This document shows, one piece after another, positions 19,506-27,725 of a stretch of DNA of 31,056 nt. The DNA is taken from positions 223,788 to 254,843 of the forward strand of contig NW_008246133.1 in the NCBI RefSeq assembly GCF_000281045.1, given 5' to 3'. A program made the position numbers and the translations under genes. The stretch's first letter is position 1. Each line of letters begins with the position of its first letter. The stretch comes from Saprolegnia diclina VS20 (taxonomy: Eukaryota; Oomycota; Saprolegniomycetes; Saprolegniales; Saprolegniaceae). The notes under the pieces were generated by a model. The model did not search any database, was not told where the DNA came from, and saw nothing but the letters and a program-made list of their open reading frames with translations.

Positions 19506-21668
19506 ATGGCCCCCGTACGCGACGCCGACGTCGCGCTCTACGATCGCGTGCGCCTCTCGCCGTCGTTTGATACCATGTTTCTGCAGCTTTGGGAGCTGCC
19601 GCGCCTCAAGGCCGCTCAAGACGCCGTCGCCCCAGCTCTTGCCGCCGTGGCGGCCGGCACCTCGGACAAGCACGCGATGTTTGGGCTCGTGATGCACGAG
19701 ACGTTTTACTGGGAGGCACTGGCGACATCCACCCTCGATCGCGCGTTCGTCTCGGCGCTCGTCGCGTCCAAGGCCTTTGATGTTGCCATTGTCACCTTCG
19801 AGCCGTCCGTTGCCAGCCGAGAAGGCAGCGGCGCGTACGTGATTTCAAAGGCGACGCTGTGCCCGGCGCTGCGCCTTCCGGTCGAGGCTGCGAGCCGCCT
19901 TGTCGGTCGCTCGGTTGGCGCATTTCTTCGCTCTCGGCACACGGATCCGTGGTCTTCCCAGTGCACGACCGTTGTGTTTTGGCCCACGTCGCGTCGTGCG
20001 GCCGCCCTTGGCATCCCCATAGCTCTCAAAGCTTTTGAGGCGCACCCCGAGACGGCTGTGCATGCTGGTGTCTCGCTTCGATGGCTCGTGGAGAGTCTTG
20101 TCCAGCACATCTCGCAAGCCTCTGCCCAAGACGTCAGGGGCTGGACGATGTCCTCTGTGCTGCACCTTTGCCGCATGACCAACGCATTGGGCACTGTCGA
20201 CCTCGTGGCGCAGCTCTGGGCGTCGCCGCTCTTGACGAAAGTTATCAAACAGATGACAGTTGGCGGTGCTGTGGCCACCCTCCGCGATGCTTTTGAACGG
20301 CTGGGCCTCAACGCACTGTACGTTTTGCTCCAACAGCTTATGGCGGTTTGGCAGTCGCACGATCCCAACCGCGGGTTTGCGCTGCTCGTCGAGATCGCGG
20401 GCCTCAAGCGCCGCCCCGTCTGCCCGCTCTTTGACATCCCCAACCTGCGAGAGCTCATTCTCGCTGGCTACGTCGCCCTTGTCGCCGTAGAACCCAAAGG
20501 CGACACCTGGCGAGAGGCGGTCGTCTCCAACTGCGTGTTTCTCGAAGAGTACGTTTGGCATGGTTCACTTGACGGCGCATGGCTCCGACATCGTCTTCCG
20601 GACTTGCCGCTGCGGCTCATCGATGCGTTCCGTCTGCCGTCCGATGGGCTTGCGCGTCTCGCCAGACGTCGTGCGGTGCACCCGTGGTCTCATCTTGCTC
20701 CAGCGTTACATGCACTGTGGCCACGTCGCTTGCCGCGCTGCGAAGAGCTCTTCCTCTCGACCGTCTTGACCGCCAACGACTACGACAACATTACAAATGA
20801 CCAGCGAACGACCGTGCTTCGTGTGCTCCAGGCACTCGGCAGCTTGACGCACGCTGCGCTTCTCGTGCTCGTGAACAAGTGGCGCACCCACGCGCCGGGC
20901 GCGCTCTGGGGCTTTCTCAATGGCCTCCCAAACAGCGGCGCCGTTCAAGTTCCGTTCTCTGCCACCGCTCGCATGATGCTGGTGGAGCTGCAAAAGCTCT
21001 CGGTGCTGCATGACGCCGACCCGACGGATCCTCCGCCGCTCTGGACGGTCGACATTCACGACATTTTGGCTCCCATGGGTGCACAGCTGCGGCGTGTCTT
21101 TGCGTCGCTGACAACGACCGTCGACCTGCTTCGTCGCTGGTCGCCAACGCACCTCGGTGCGTTGATCACTGGGCTCCTCGACTGCTTCGGCGACAACTTG
21201 TCATGGCACCGTCACTTTGCGCTGCCTTTGCTTCAAACGTTTGGCGAGAGACGTCTTGCGACCGCGACCCTCGCTGTGCTTCAAGCCGAAGCCGTGGTCG
21301 ACCTCCCGCAGCTTGTCGACGTTGCCTTTGGCGACTTGGTGCTGCCGCCGTGCGCATGCTGCTGTTGCCGCCGCCTCCAAGCCTTTCTGCACTCCCCCAG
21401 CGAGGTGACGTGCCATCTCGAAACGGACATGGCGCCTTGCCCCAGCGCGCTCGCCTTTACCGCCTGCCACCCAACGCGCGTGACCCTCGACATGGAGACG
21501 CCTCACTTTGCTGTCGCAAAGCTGCTGCCGTTGCATGGCGTGCCGCCAGCAGAGCTCGCTGCGTACGAGACGCGGCTTGACGAACGGCACGCCGACATCG
21601 ACCGAATTGCGTGGCTTCAAGCTTTCCTGCGTGGCGACGACGAAGAGACCAAGCACGACGACAAATAG
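19506..21668 (+). CDS. 720-residue protein of unknown function with Cys cluster and RGDDEETK tail
   Basis: This single-exon gene encodes 720 residues; ATG 19506 opens MAPVRDADVALYDRV. I do not recognise the family. The first 600 residues are mostly alpha-helical in character, with many Leu/Val/Ala helices and no signal peptide or clear membrane segment. At about 616-622 there is a cluster CACCCCRR followed by LQAFLHSPSEV, then a beta-like stretch and a final helix RIAWLQAFLRGDDEETK (from about residue 700). The pattern Cys cluster, short helix with FL-x-SP, terminal charged helix resembles the C-terminal module of large uncharacterised protein families in Saprolegniales; that comparison is from memory and not checked. 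Codon use and GC match the neighbours. A decayed relative of its 3' end lies inverted at 15955-16118. Confidence 0.8.
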   Translation: MAPVRDADVALYDRVRLSPSFDTMFLQLWELPRLKAAQDAVAPALAAVAAGTSDKHAMFGLVMHETFYWEALATSTLDRAFVSALVASKAFDVAIVTFEPSVASREGSGAYVISKATLCPALRLPVEAASRLVGRSVGAFLRSRHTDPWSSQCTTVVFWPTSRRAAALGIPIALKAFEAHPETAVHAGVSLRWLVESLVQHISQASAQDVRGWTMSSVLHLCRMTNALGTVDLVAQLWASPLLTKVIKQMTVGGAVATLRDAFERLGLNALYVLLQQLMAVWQSHDPNRGFALLVEIAGLKRRPVCPLFDIPNLRELILAGYVALVAVEPKGDTWREAVVSNCVFLEEYVWHGSLDGAWLRHRLPDLPLRLIDAFRLPSDGLARLARRRAVHPWSHLAPALHALWPRRLPRCEELFLSTVLTANDYDNITNDQRTTVLRVLQALGSLTHAALLVLVNKWRTHAPGALWGFLNGLPNSGAVQVPFSATARMMLVELQKLSVLHDADPTDPPPLWTVDIHDILAPMGAQLRRVFASLTTTVDLLRRWSPTHLGALITGLLDCFGDNLSWHRHFALPLLQTFGERRLATATLAVLQAEAVVDLPQLVDVAFGDLVLPPCACCCCRRLQAFLHSPSEVTCHLETDMAPCPSALAFTACHPTRVTLDMETPHFAVAKLLPLHGVPPAELAAYETRLDERHADIDRIAWLQAFLRGDDEETKHDDK

Positions 21669-22026
21669 CCAACCTCCAAGCGTCTCAAGCAGTAGGCTGG
21701 GGCTGGCTAGAATACCCACTTGAGATTGCCTCAGAAAATAAGATTTGGCACTAGGCTCGTCCATCAAGAGGACACCACCTTTTACGTCCAAGTCGAGGTT
21801 GCAGCGCGTAGCAGCCGGGTCCTGTACCGACTCGCTGGCTCCCTCCTTGACCCACGCTGCGTGCACCGCAAGTAGCGAGCCAGAGGTAACAGGATCACAT
21901 GTAGGAAGGACTATCAAGTGTACTGGCACCATAGCAAGGCGGCTCAACGTGGTCGCCGACAAAAACGGCGCGAATGGGTTTTGCGGAATCCGGATATTCC
22001 GCCGGTTGCAGCACCTTGCATTTGCG
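21669..22026 (+). other. Intergenic region between the 720-residue gene and CDT1
   Basis: This 358-bp stretch begins with about 80 bp shared with the inverted relic at 15955-16030, so the duplication included the 3' flank. The rest is the presumed CDT1 promoter, with an E2F-like site at 21967-21975. No gene is seen. Confidence 0.5.
21967..21975 (-). promoter_or_regulatory. E2F-like motif upstream of CDT1
   Basis: GGCGCGAAT on the plus strand reads ATTCGCGCC on the minus strand, one base from the E2F consensus TTTSGCGC. It sits about 50 bp upstream of the CDT1 start codon. CDT1 is a classic E2F target in animals and plants; use of this site here is inference from position and sequence only. 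Confidence 0.25.
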
Positions 22027-23263
22027 ATGCCAAGTGCAATGAAGCGGGCGGGCGAGGTAGCGAGGCGTCGCGACGGCTTGTCCTGACGCTGCGACCGACG
22101 TAGGCCGCGCCGGCGACTGACGCCAAGCGCGTCAAGGTCGATGCGCCGGCTATCGACGCCAAGCCATCCGTGGCCGGGACGCCGTACGCCGAGTATGCGC
22201 TCAGCGAGCACGCGCCGCCGCAGCTCGTGACGCTCGTGCAGCTCTTTGCGTCGCTCGAGTTTAGCATCACGACGCTCAATTTGTACAAGCGCACGCCGAG
22301 CTTCTCGGCGCTGCGCCGCGCGATCGAGTCGTCGGCCAAATGGTACGACGCGCATCGATATCCCGTCCGCCCGACGCTCAGATCTTATAGCACCTTTTCG
22401 GAGCACGAGCTCGCGCAGCTCTTGACGCTGCTTCCAAACGCGTACGAACTGAGTTTTTCCAAGGCGCCCGACAACCACAAGGTGCCGCTAGAGCTCTGCG
22501 TGAGCGTGCCCGAGGCATTGGCCAGCCTCTCGTTCCGCGAGCGCATGGAGGCGTTCTGCAGCGCGGTCAATGACCGCATTGCGCTCGCGCTCACAACTGG
22601 CACGGCCGACTTGACGACGATCGAGATCCCGCCCGTAAAATGCTCTCTGCACTGTCGCTGGCGACCATTGCTTCCTGAGTAGGCCGCTTTGCCTCGACTC
22701 GAAGACGCGCTGGGCCCGACGCCGCTAGACCAGCTGCGCGCGCAGGAAGAGCGCCACGCGAGCGAGCTCACGCCGCTGCAGCAAGCCGCCGTGCTGGCCA
22801 AGCCGATCCCAAAGGAGCTCCAAGGCCTCCCACTTTGGCTTGTCAACAAGGTGAATCTAGTGATGCGAAAAAGATCTGATTTGTCAACTAGGTGCGCCTG
22901 GCCGAACACCGCAAGGCGCATCTGGTCGAGAAGGCGGATGTGGCGAGCTCCGAGCGGCTACTGCAGACGCTGCCGCAGCTCGCGGACCAGCTCCAGTCGT
23001 ACTCCAAGTGCGTCAACAAGAGCGCGATCCTGTTGCCGACGCTGCTCGCAGAGCTTACGCGGGCGCCGATTCCTGGTACTTTCAACTACGTTCTGAGCGC
23101 GGATCATAAGTTCTGCGTCTTAGAGCGACTCCAGGAGCATGTCGAGCTACTGGCCAAGAAGGCGCCGTTCTGGGTCACGCTCGTGCCGCTCGAAAAGACG
23201 TTTGTGGTCCGGCTCAACTGGAAGCAGGACTTTCGCGCCGTTAAAAAGATTCTGTCGAGCTAA
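22027..23263 (+). CDS. CDT1: DNA replication licensing factor CDT1
   Basis: Exons 22027-22056, 22104-22342, 22391-22634, 22683-22850, 22892-23075 and 23124-23263 give 334 residues; introns are 47, 48, 48, 41 and 48 nt. CDT1 loads the MCM2-7 helicase at origins in G1 together with ORC and CDC6. The N-terminus is short and basic (MKRAGE, then AKRVKVD), a likely nuclear signal. The first conserved domain matches the CDT1 central winged helix (LVTLVQLFASLEFSITTLNL, TPSFSALRRAIE, then CTFSEHELAQLLTLLPNAY across an intron). The C-terminal domain matches the MCM-binding winged helix (RAPIPERLQEHVELLAKKAP, FWVTLVPL). Removing the second and fifth introns restores family spacing although both are in-frame and stop-free. 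It is shorter than the human protein (546 residues), mainly in the N-terminus and linker. An alternative ATG lies at 22039. Confidence 0.85.
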
Positions 23264-23519
23264 GTGAAAGAACCGAGCTCCACTCGATACATTGATATTC
23301 ATCGTACATGCCTCACGCGTACCGCCGTTGCTGGTTTGGTTAGCGCAACGTTAGGGAATCTCTGGCCATCGCTACTGCACCCAGCATGACGCGCTGCACC
23401 AAAGTCTACAACCCTAGTCCTCGTCAAATGCTAGCAAAATACGTCGTATAACAGGACACAGCGACAATAATGTTTGGGTCGTCTAGTACAGTTTGTATTC
23501 GATTCACATGGTATTTATC

Positions 23520-24143
23520 TTAGGCTTGGAGGTCGGTCGAGAGGTCGTTCTCGAGCAGCTCAATCTGTCCGTGCTGGACGCGGCGGCTGAGCTTGAACTG
23601 CCACACGCCAGCGACGATGGCGCAGGCGAACGAGAGCGGGAGGCAGGTCGCGATCACCCACACCGGGCGGACGTGGTAGTTGTACGCCCACATGACGGCC
23701 GTGAGCGGGTACTGGAAGAAGCAGTTGAGGTTGAGCACAATGAGGACGCCTTGGATCGACGAGATGGGCACGACAGCGTGGCTGTGTGTCTTGCTGCTGA
23801 ATGCGATCGGCAGCGACGGGAACCACGACTGGATCGTCGCGTGGCTGGCGTCGCGCCGGGAGAGCACGAGCACGAGCATGTAGAAGCGCATCGGGTGCGT
23901 CGCGACGGCCGAGAGCGTGAAGCAGCCGTTGAGGATCTGCGAACACACCTCGATGATCACGTCCTTGGTGTGCGCCGAGACGCCGAGGCCGATGAAGGCG
24001 AGGACGAGGACCGCGCCCGAGACGACGACAACGAGCAGCAAGAGCCCAATGACAACGTACTGCGCCTTCTCGCAGGCCGAGGCTTGGTGCCAGGTCTCGG
24101 CGATCGTCGTCCGCGCCTGCTGGAGGAGCTCCTTGAGGTCCAT
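23520..24143 (-). CDS. Small multi-pass membrane protein, DUF2985-like
   Basis: A single minus-strand exon from ATG 24143 encodes 207 residues. Hydrophobic segments are visible at YVVIGLLLLVVVVSGAVLVL, around ILNGCFTLSAVATHPMRFYM, VLIVLNLNCFFQYPLTAVMW and VWVIATCLPLSFACAIVAGV, so about four membrane passes. The pattern of Q-x-LN-x-x-FTL, HP-x-RF, an N-x-x-FQYP motif and RP-x-W recalls the DUF2985 membrane family of fungi and oomycetes; this is recognition from memory. Function is unknown. The first 35 residues are soluble and end in a helix before the membrane. It is convergent with CDT1 (256-bp gap). Its presumed promoter holds the 31-bp tandem repeat at 24238-24330. Confidence 0.75.
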   Translation of the reverse strand: MDLKELLQQARTTIAETWHQASACEKAQYVVIGLLLLVVVVSGAVLVLAFIGLGVSAHTKDVIIEVCSQILNGCFTLSAVATHPMRFYMLVLVLSRRDASHATIQSWFPSLPIAFSSKTHSHAVVPISSIQGVLIVLNLNCFFQYPLTAVMWAYNYHVRPVWVIATCLPLSFACAIVAGVWQFKLSRRVQHGQIELLENDLSTDLQA

Positions 24144-24237
24144 GCTTGTTCTGACAACTGGCAGGTTGCTTGGTGCTGAAACACCCGCGTGAGAATGTAG
24201 GTATTCCGCCTGTCCACGATGATCCAAACGTGAAATT

Positions 24238-24330
24238 CCGCAAATTTCGCGTTGGACTCTGCGCGGTACCGCAAATTTCGCGTTGGACTCTGCGCGGTAC
24301 CGCAAATTTTGCGTTGGACTCTGCGCGGTA
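24238..24330. repeat. 31-bp tandem repeat, three copies
   Basis: Copies lie at 24238-24268, 24269-24299 and 24300-24330. The first two are identical; the third has one change (TTTCGCG to TTTTGCG). Each has an AT-rich near-palindrome GCAAATTT next to CGCG, and TTTCGCG resembles an E2F core. The array ends about 95 bp upstream of the start codon of the minus-strand membrane protein gene. Confidence 0.92.
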
Positions 24331-25042
24331 CGGTGCAAACGACGGTGATTTCCGAGACAATTCACCGTAGAAAGAGGACATTCACGCAAAGACGAAGCAT
24401 CGACAACGAGGCACGCGCGACAACGCCTGTGGCGTACAGCGGCGTTGGCCGTTACGACGCCTTTGAGAGCTCTGTCGCTGAAGCACGGTGGTCATCAACG
24501 CTACGAGATTTTATACGTGGCATCGCCGCCAGGCTCGCTGGTTTATACGAGAGAACACCGAACGTCGAAAGCTCAGCCCAAGTCGTCCTCCGTCCCTTCT
24601 TCTCTAACGCTCTTCGTGTTCTTATGTTGGTTAGATCACGAGGAACCACAAGACAGTCTCTCGATCCCCGCCAAACCTAATCAACCACTCAGAACGTAGT
24701 GTCTACTCTCGCGTTGCTTTTGTAGCAAATGACCCAAGTACGCCGTCAAAATGAGTTGCAAGATCGTGTTTAGTTGCGCTGCGTTATCACGTTCATCAAG
24801 CGTAGCATGGACTACACCACATCGCGTCCAAGTGGATGATGTCTCATGCTTCGTCGATGCTCCAACGCCGCCACCACAGCCATCACGATGGCGACCAGCT
24901 TCGCCAAGTCACCATCTCCAACCGACCTCTCACCCCACGAGTATAATGGCGCCTACCAGTATCTACATGTACTCGGCGTTGACATTTGGCAGCGCTGCCT
25001 TGCATCCGCGGCCTCCCGTCCACGAGCAACGTGATCCGAACA

Positions 25043-25123
25043 CGCTGGCCTGTCTACAACCATCATTCTTACATGTCGACCAGCATTCGACATGTAAGAA
25101 TGATGGTTGTAGACAGGCCAGCG
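25043..25123. repeat. Perfect 37-bp inverted repeat with 7-nt loop
   Basis: The left arm is 25043-25079, the right arm 25087-25123, loop 25080-25086; every base pairs and the match ends at both edges. It lies 63 bp upstream of the ABC-F start codon, so a transcript starting upstream would fold into a very stable hairpin. No target-site duplication or terminal motif of a known element was recognised. Confidence 0.97.
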
Positions 25124-25186
25124 GCTTTTTCACCGAACGTGCGCTGGCCTTATCTGGCCTTTCTGGCGACGTTGGCAAAGTGCAAA

Positions 25187-27308
25187 ATGGCCCCGAAGAG
25201 CAAGACGAGCCGCAAGAAGAACGTGACGTCGGAGCTCCTCGACGGCTCGGCGGCCGCGACGCTCATCACGGCCACGTCGCAGACCGACCGCTTCTTCCTC
25301 CAGACGGTCGACGACCAGAACCTCAACATCCACCTCGTCCAAGTCAACCTCGGCATTGGCAAGCGCGAGCTCCTCGTCGACGCGAATCTCAAGCTCGAGA
25401 CGGGCGTGCACTACGGCCTCGTCGGCCGCAACGGCACGGGCAAGTCGACCTTGCTGCAGGCGCTCGGCGATGGGCTCTTTGAAGGCATCTCGTCCAGCCT
25501 CCAGGTCATGTACGTGAACCAGCTCTTCCACCTCGACCTCGCCGACGGCGACACTATCGTCTCGGTCCTCGACGTGCTCATGGCTGCAGACAAGGAGCGG
25601 CTCCACCGCCAGCGCCGCATCGATACGCTCGAGGCCGCGCTCGACGCACAGACTGTCCACCGCACACTGGTCGAGCTCCGCTGCCTCGACACGGAGTTTG
25701 CGCTCGCCAAGATGCTTCGCGTCGCGACCAAGCGCAGCGGTCTCCGCGGCTTGACAGCGCGCAACAAGGCGCTCGCCCTCGAAGGCGACCTCGCCCGCGT
25801 GCGCGCCGAGCTCACCGACATGGCCGAGGTCGAAGACACGGAAGACGACGTTCTCCGCGCGCAGGAGCTCCTCGACGAGCTCTACAGCAACCTCGATCGG
25901 TCGTCGGAGGCCAAGGCCCGGGAAATCCTGTCGAGCATCGGTACGCTCAAGCCGTCTTTGTCCGTGGATGCGATAGAAATGACTAGGCTTGACAACGGTC
26001 ACGGAGCAGGACCAGCCGTTCGCACAGCTGTCGGGTGGCTGGAAGATGCGCGTTTTCCTTGCGCAGATTGAGTTTTTGCGGCCGCATCTGCTCTTGCTCG
26101 ACGAGCCGACAAACCACTTGGACTTGCCCCGCATCCAGTGGCTCGGCCGCTTCATCAACGACCACCTTGGCGACATGACGATCGTGACGGTCTCGCACGA
26201 CCGCGCGTTTCTAAATGCCGTCACGGACGCCATTGTAGTCATCAAGACCAACAAGACACTCGGGTAACGACCGAATGTGGCGACAAGAATGTCATGTGAC
26301 GCGACTAGGTACTTCCAGGGCGACTATGACACGTTCATGACGACGGTCCAAGACAAGGACGCGTTCAACGCCAAGTTGAACGAGAAAATGCAGGCCAAGA
26401 CCGAGAAGCTCCAGAACCAAGTCGCGCAAATGACGCTCGCGGGCAAAAAGGCGGGGGACGACAAGCGGCTCGCGGCCGCCGCCTCGCGCAAGAAGAAGAT
26501 CGAGCGCGTTGGCAACGAAAAGAACGCCAAAGGCCACCGCTTCCGCATCAACAAGGACCGCATCGGGTACTTTGAGGACCGCCGCGCCGGCGCCGAGGAC
26601 CAGCTCATTGATTTGCATGAGCCGGAGCACTGGGTCATCTCGCAGCCGCTCGACGTGCCGTCGACGACGTCGCTCTTGTCGGTCGAGAAGCTGTGCTTTG
26701 GGTACACGCCGTCGACGCCGATGCTTAAGAACATCTCGTTCAACGTCCACCACGGCGAGCGCATCGTCTTGCTCGGCTGCAACGGCACGGGCAAGAGTAC
26801 GCTCATTCAGCTATTGCAAGGCCGGCTACAGCCCACGGCCGGTACCATCACGCTCGCGCCCCTTGTCCGGCTGGGAGCGCTCACCCAAGATGTCGTCGAG
26901 ACGCTCAAAGACGAGGCCAAGACGCCGCTCCAGCTGCTCTCGCCCGAGACGGAGGACCTGGGCCGGCGGCACTTGGCCAAATTCGGTCTACGCGGTGCCT
27001 TTGTGAGCGATGCGCCGTGCGAGACGCTCTCGGGCGGCCAAGCCATTCGCCTTGCGATGGGTTTGATCACATATCCGACGAGTCCGCAGCTGCTCATCCT
27101 CGATGAACCGACCAACCATTTGGACATGAGCAGCATTGCGGCGCTCACGGACGCCATCAAGAGCTTTAGCGGCGCGATCGTCGTCATCTCGCACGACGAA
27201 GCGTTCCTTCGCGCGGTCGCACCCGACACGGTGCTCTGGCTCACCAAGCGCGGCGAGGTCAAGCCGCTCAACGACGTGGAAGACTTTGTGAAAAAGTACC
27301 GCGAGTAG
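25187..27308 (+). CDS. ABC-F family ATPase (Gcn20/ABCF-like, twin ATPase, no membrane domain)
   Basis: Exons 25187-25940, 25987-26263 and 26309-27308 (introns 46 and 45 nt) give 676 residues. A Lys-rich N-terminus ([11 protein letters not shown]) precedes two ATP-binding cassettes. Cassette 1 has Walker [10 protein letters not shown] (from about residue 80), signature LSGGWKMR and Walker [13 protein letters not shown]. The charged linker contains YFQGDYDTF, typical of ABC-F proteins. Cassette 2 has [20 protein letters not shown] and [12 protein letters not shown], with an SHDEAF switch. Both splices rebuild conserved sequence: intron 1 lies just before the first signature, intron 2 before the YFQGDYD motif. 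ABC-F proteins act on ribosomes in translation control and recycling. An in-frame ATG at 25073, inside the left hairpin arm, would add 38 residues; ATG 25187 fits the family better. Confidence 0.93.
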
Positions 27309-27725
27309 TTAGTCGCTCTAGTGGAATACTAGTACAGAACGAGCATTTAGTCATTTTGTTATCTTTTGCCGTACGGTACTCGTAGCAACAAGAAGGCCTT
27401 GATGATAGAAGCATGCAAGTGTCGGGACGCGCCGATTGTCATTCGGTAGTCAACTGCCAAACGTGGGTTTAGGAATATTTGTCATCTCACGTTGCTTGCT
27501 CTAGCATCAGTGTTGCGTGCTGGACACGCGGGGAGTGACTTGAATGAAGCAATAAATAACGATTCACGCAGACTCTTAACGAAGCGTTGTGCTCTCTACG
27601 CGTGCTCGCATGTTCTCGTCGATGGCATCAGCCACCGGCGCCGATTTCGCGAACATTTTTTAAAATGATATAAATATAAAAATAAAAAGACGCCAAGAAA
27701 GGCCAATTTGAAATTGCCCTTGGCC
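27309..27725 (+). other. Intergenic region upstream of the UBL-WLM-PUB gene
   Basis: This 417-bp stretch contains no supportable gene. Its last 70 bp are strongly A/T-rich and probably hold the core promoter of the next gene. Confidence 0.5.
27656..27689 (+). promoter_or_regulatory. AT-rich TATA-like core promoter
   Basis: An A/T tract containing GATATAAATATAAAA lies 37 to 70 bp upstream of the ATG at 27726. It stands out against the GC-rich surroundings and fits a TATA-type core promoter with a very short 5' UTR; the assignment is by position only. Confidence 0.35.

Larger units (their letters stand above)
24144..25186. other. Divergent intergenic region rich in repeats (membrane protein left, ABC-F right)
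   Basis: About 1 kb that must contain both promoters. It holds three copies of a 31-bp tandem repeat (24238-24330) and a perfect 37-bp inverted repeat (25043-25123). Plus-strand frames at 24751-25034 include a short open stretch from ATG 24888 (MATSFAKSPSPTDLSPHEY) that might be a remnant exon, but no continuation was found. Confidence 0.45.

Noticed and set aside
21201-22478. 425-codon minus-strand open frame
   Set aside because: It covers the end of the 720-residue gene and the start of CDT1 in antisense and has no family features; its membrane-like stretch is the antisense of the RGDDEETK tail.
24888-25034. Short plus-strand frame beginning MATSFAKSPSPTDLSPHEY
   Set aside because: It looks somewhat protein-like but has no continuation, donor or homologous family that I can see; left as a possible remnant in the intergenic note.
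25130-26254. 374-codon minus-strand open frame over the ABC-F gene
   Set aside because: Antisense shadow of cassette 1; the plus strand carries both Walker motifs and signatures.
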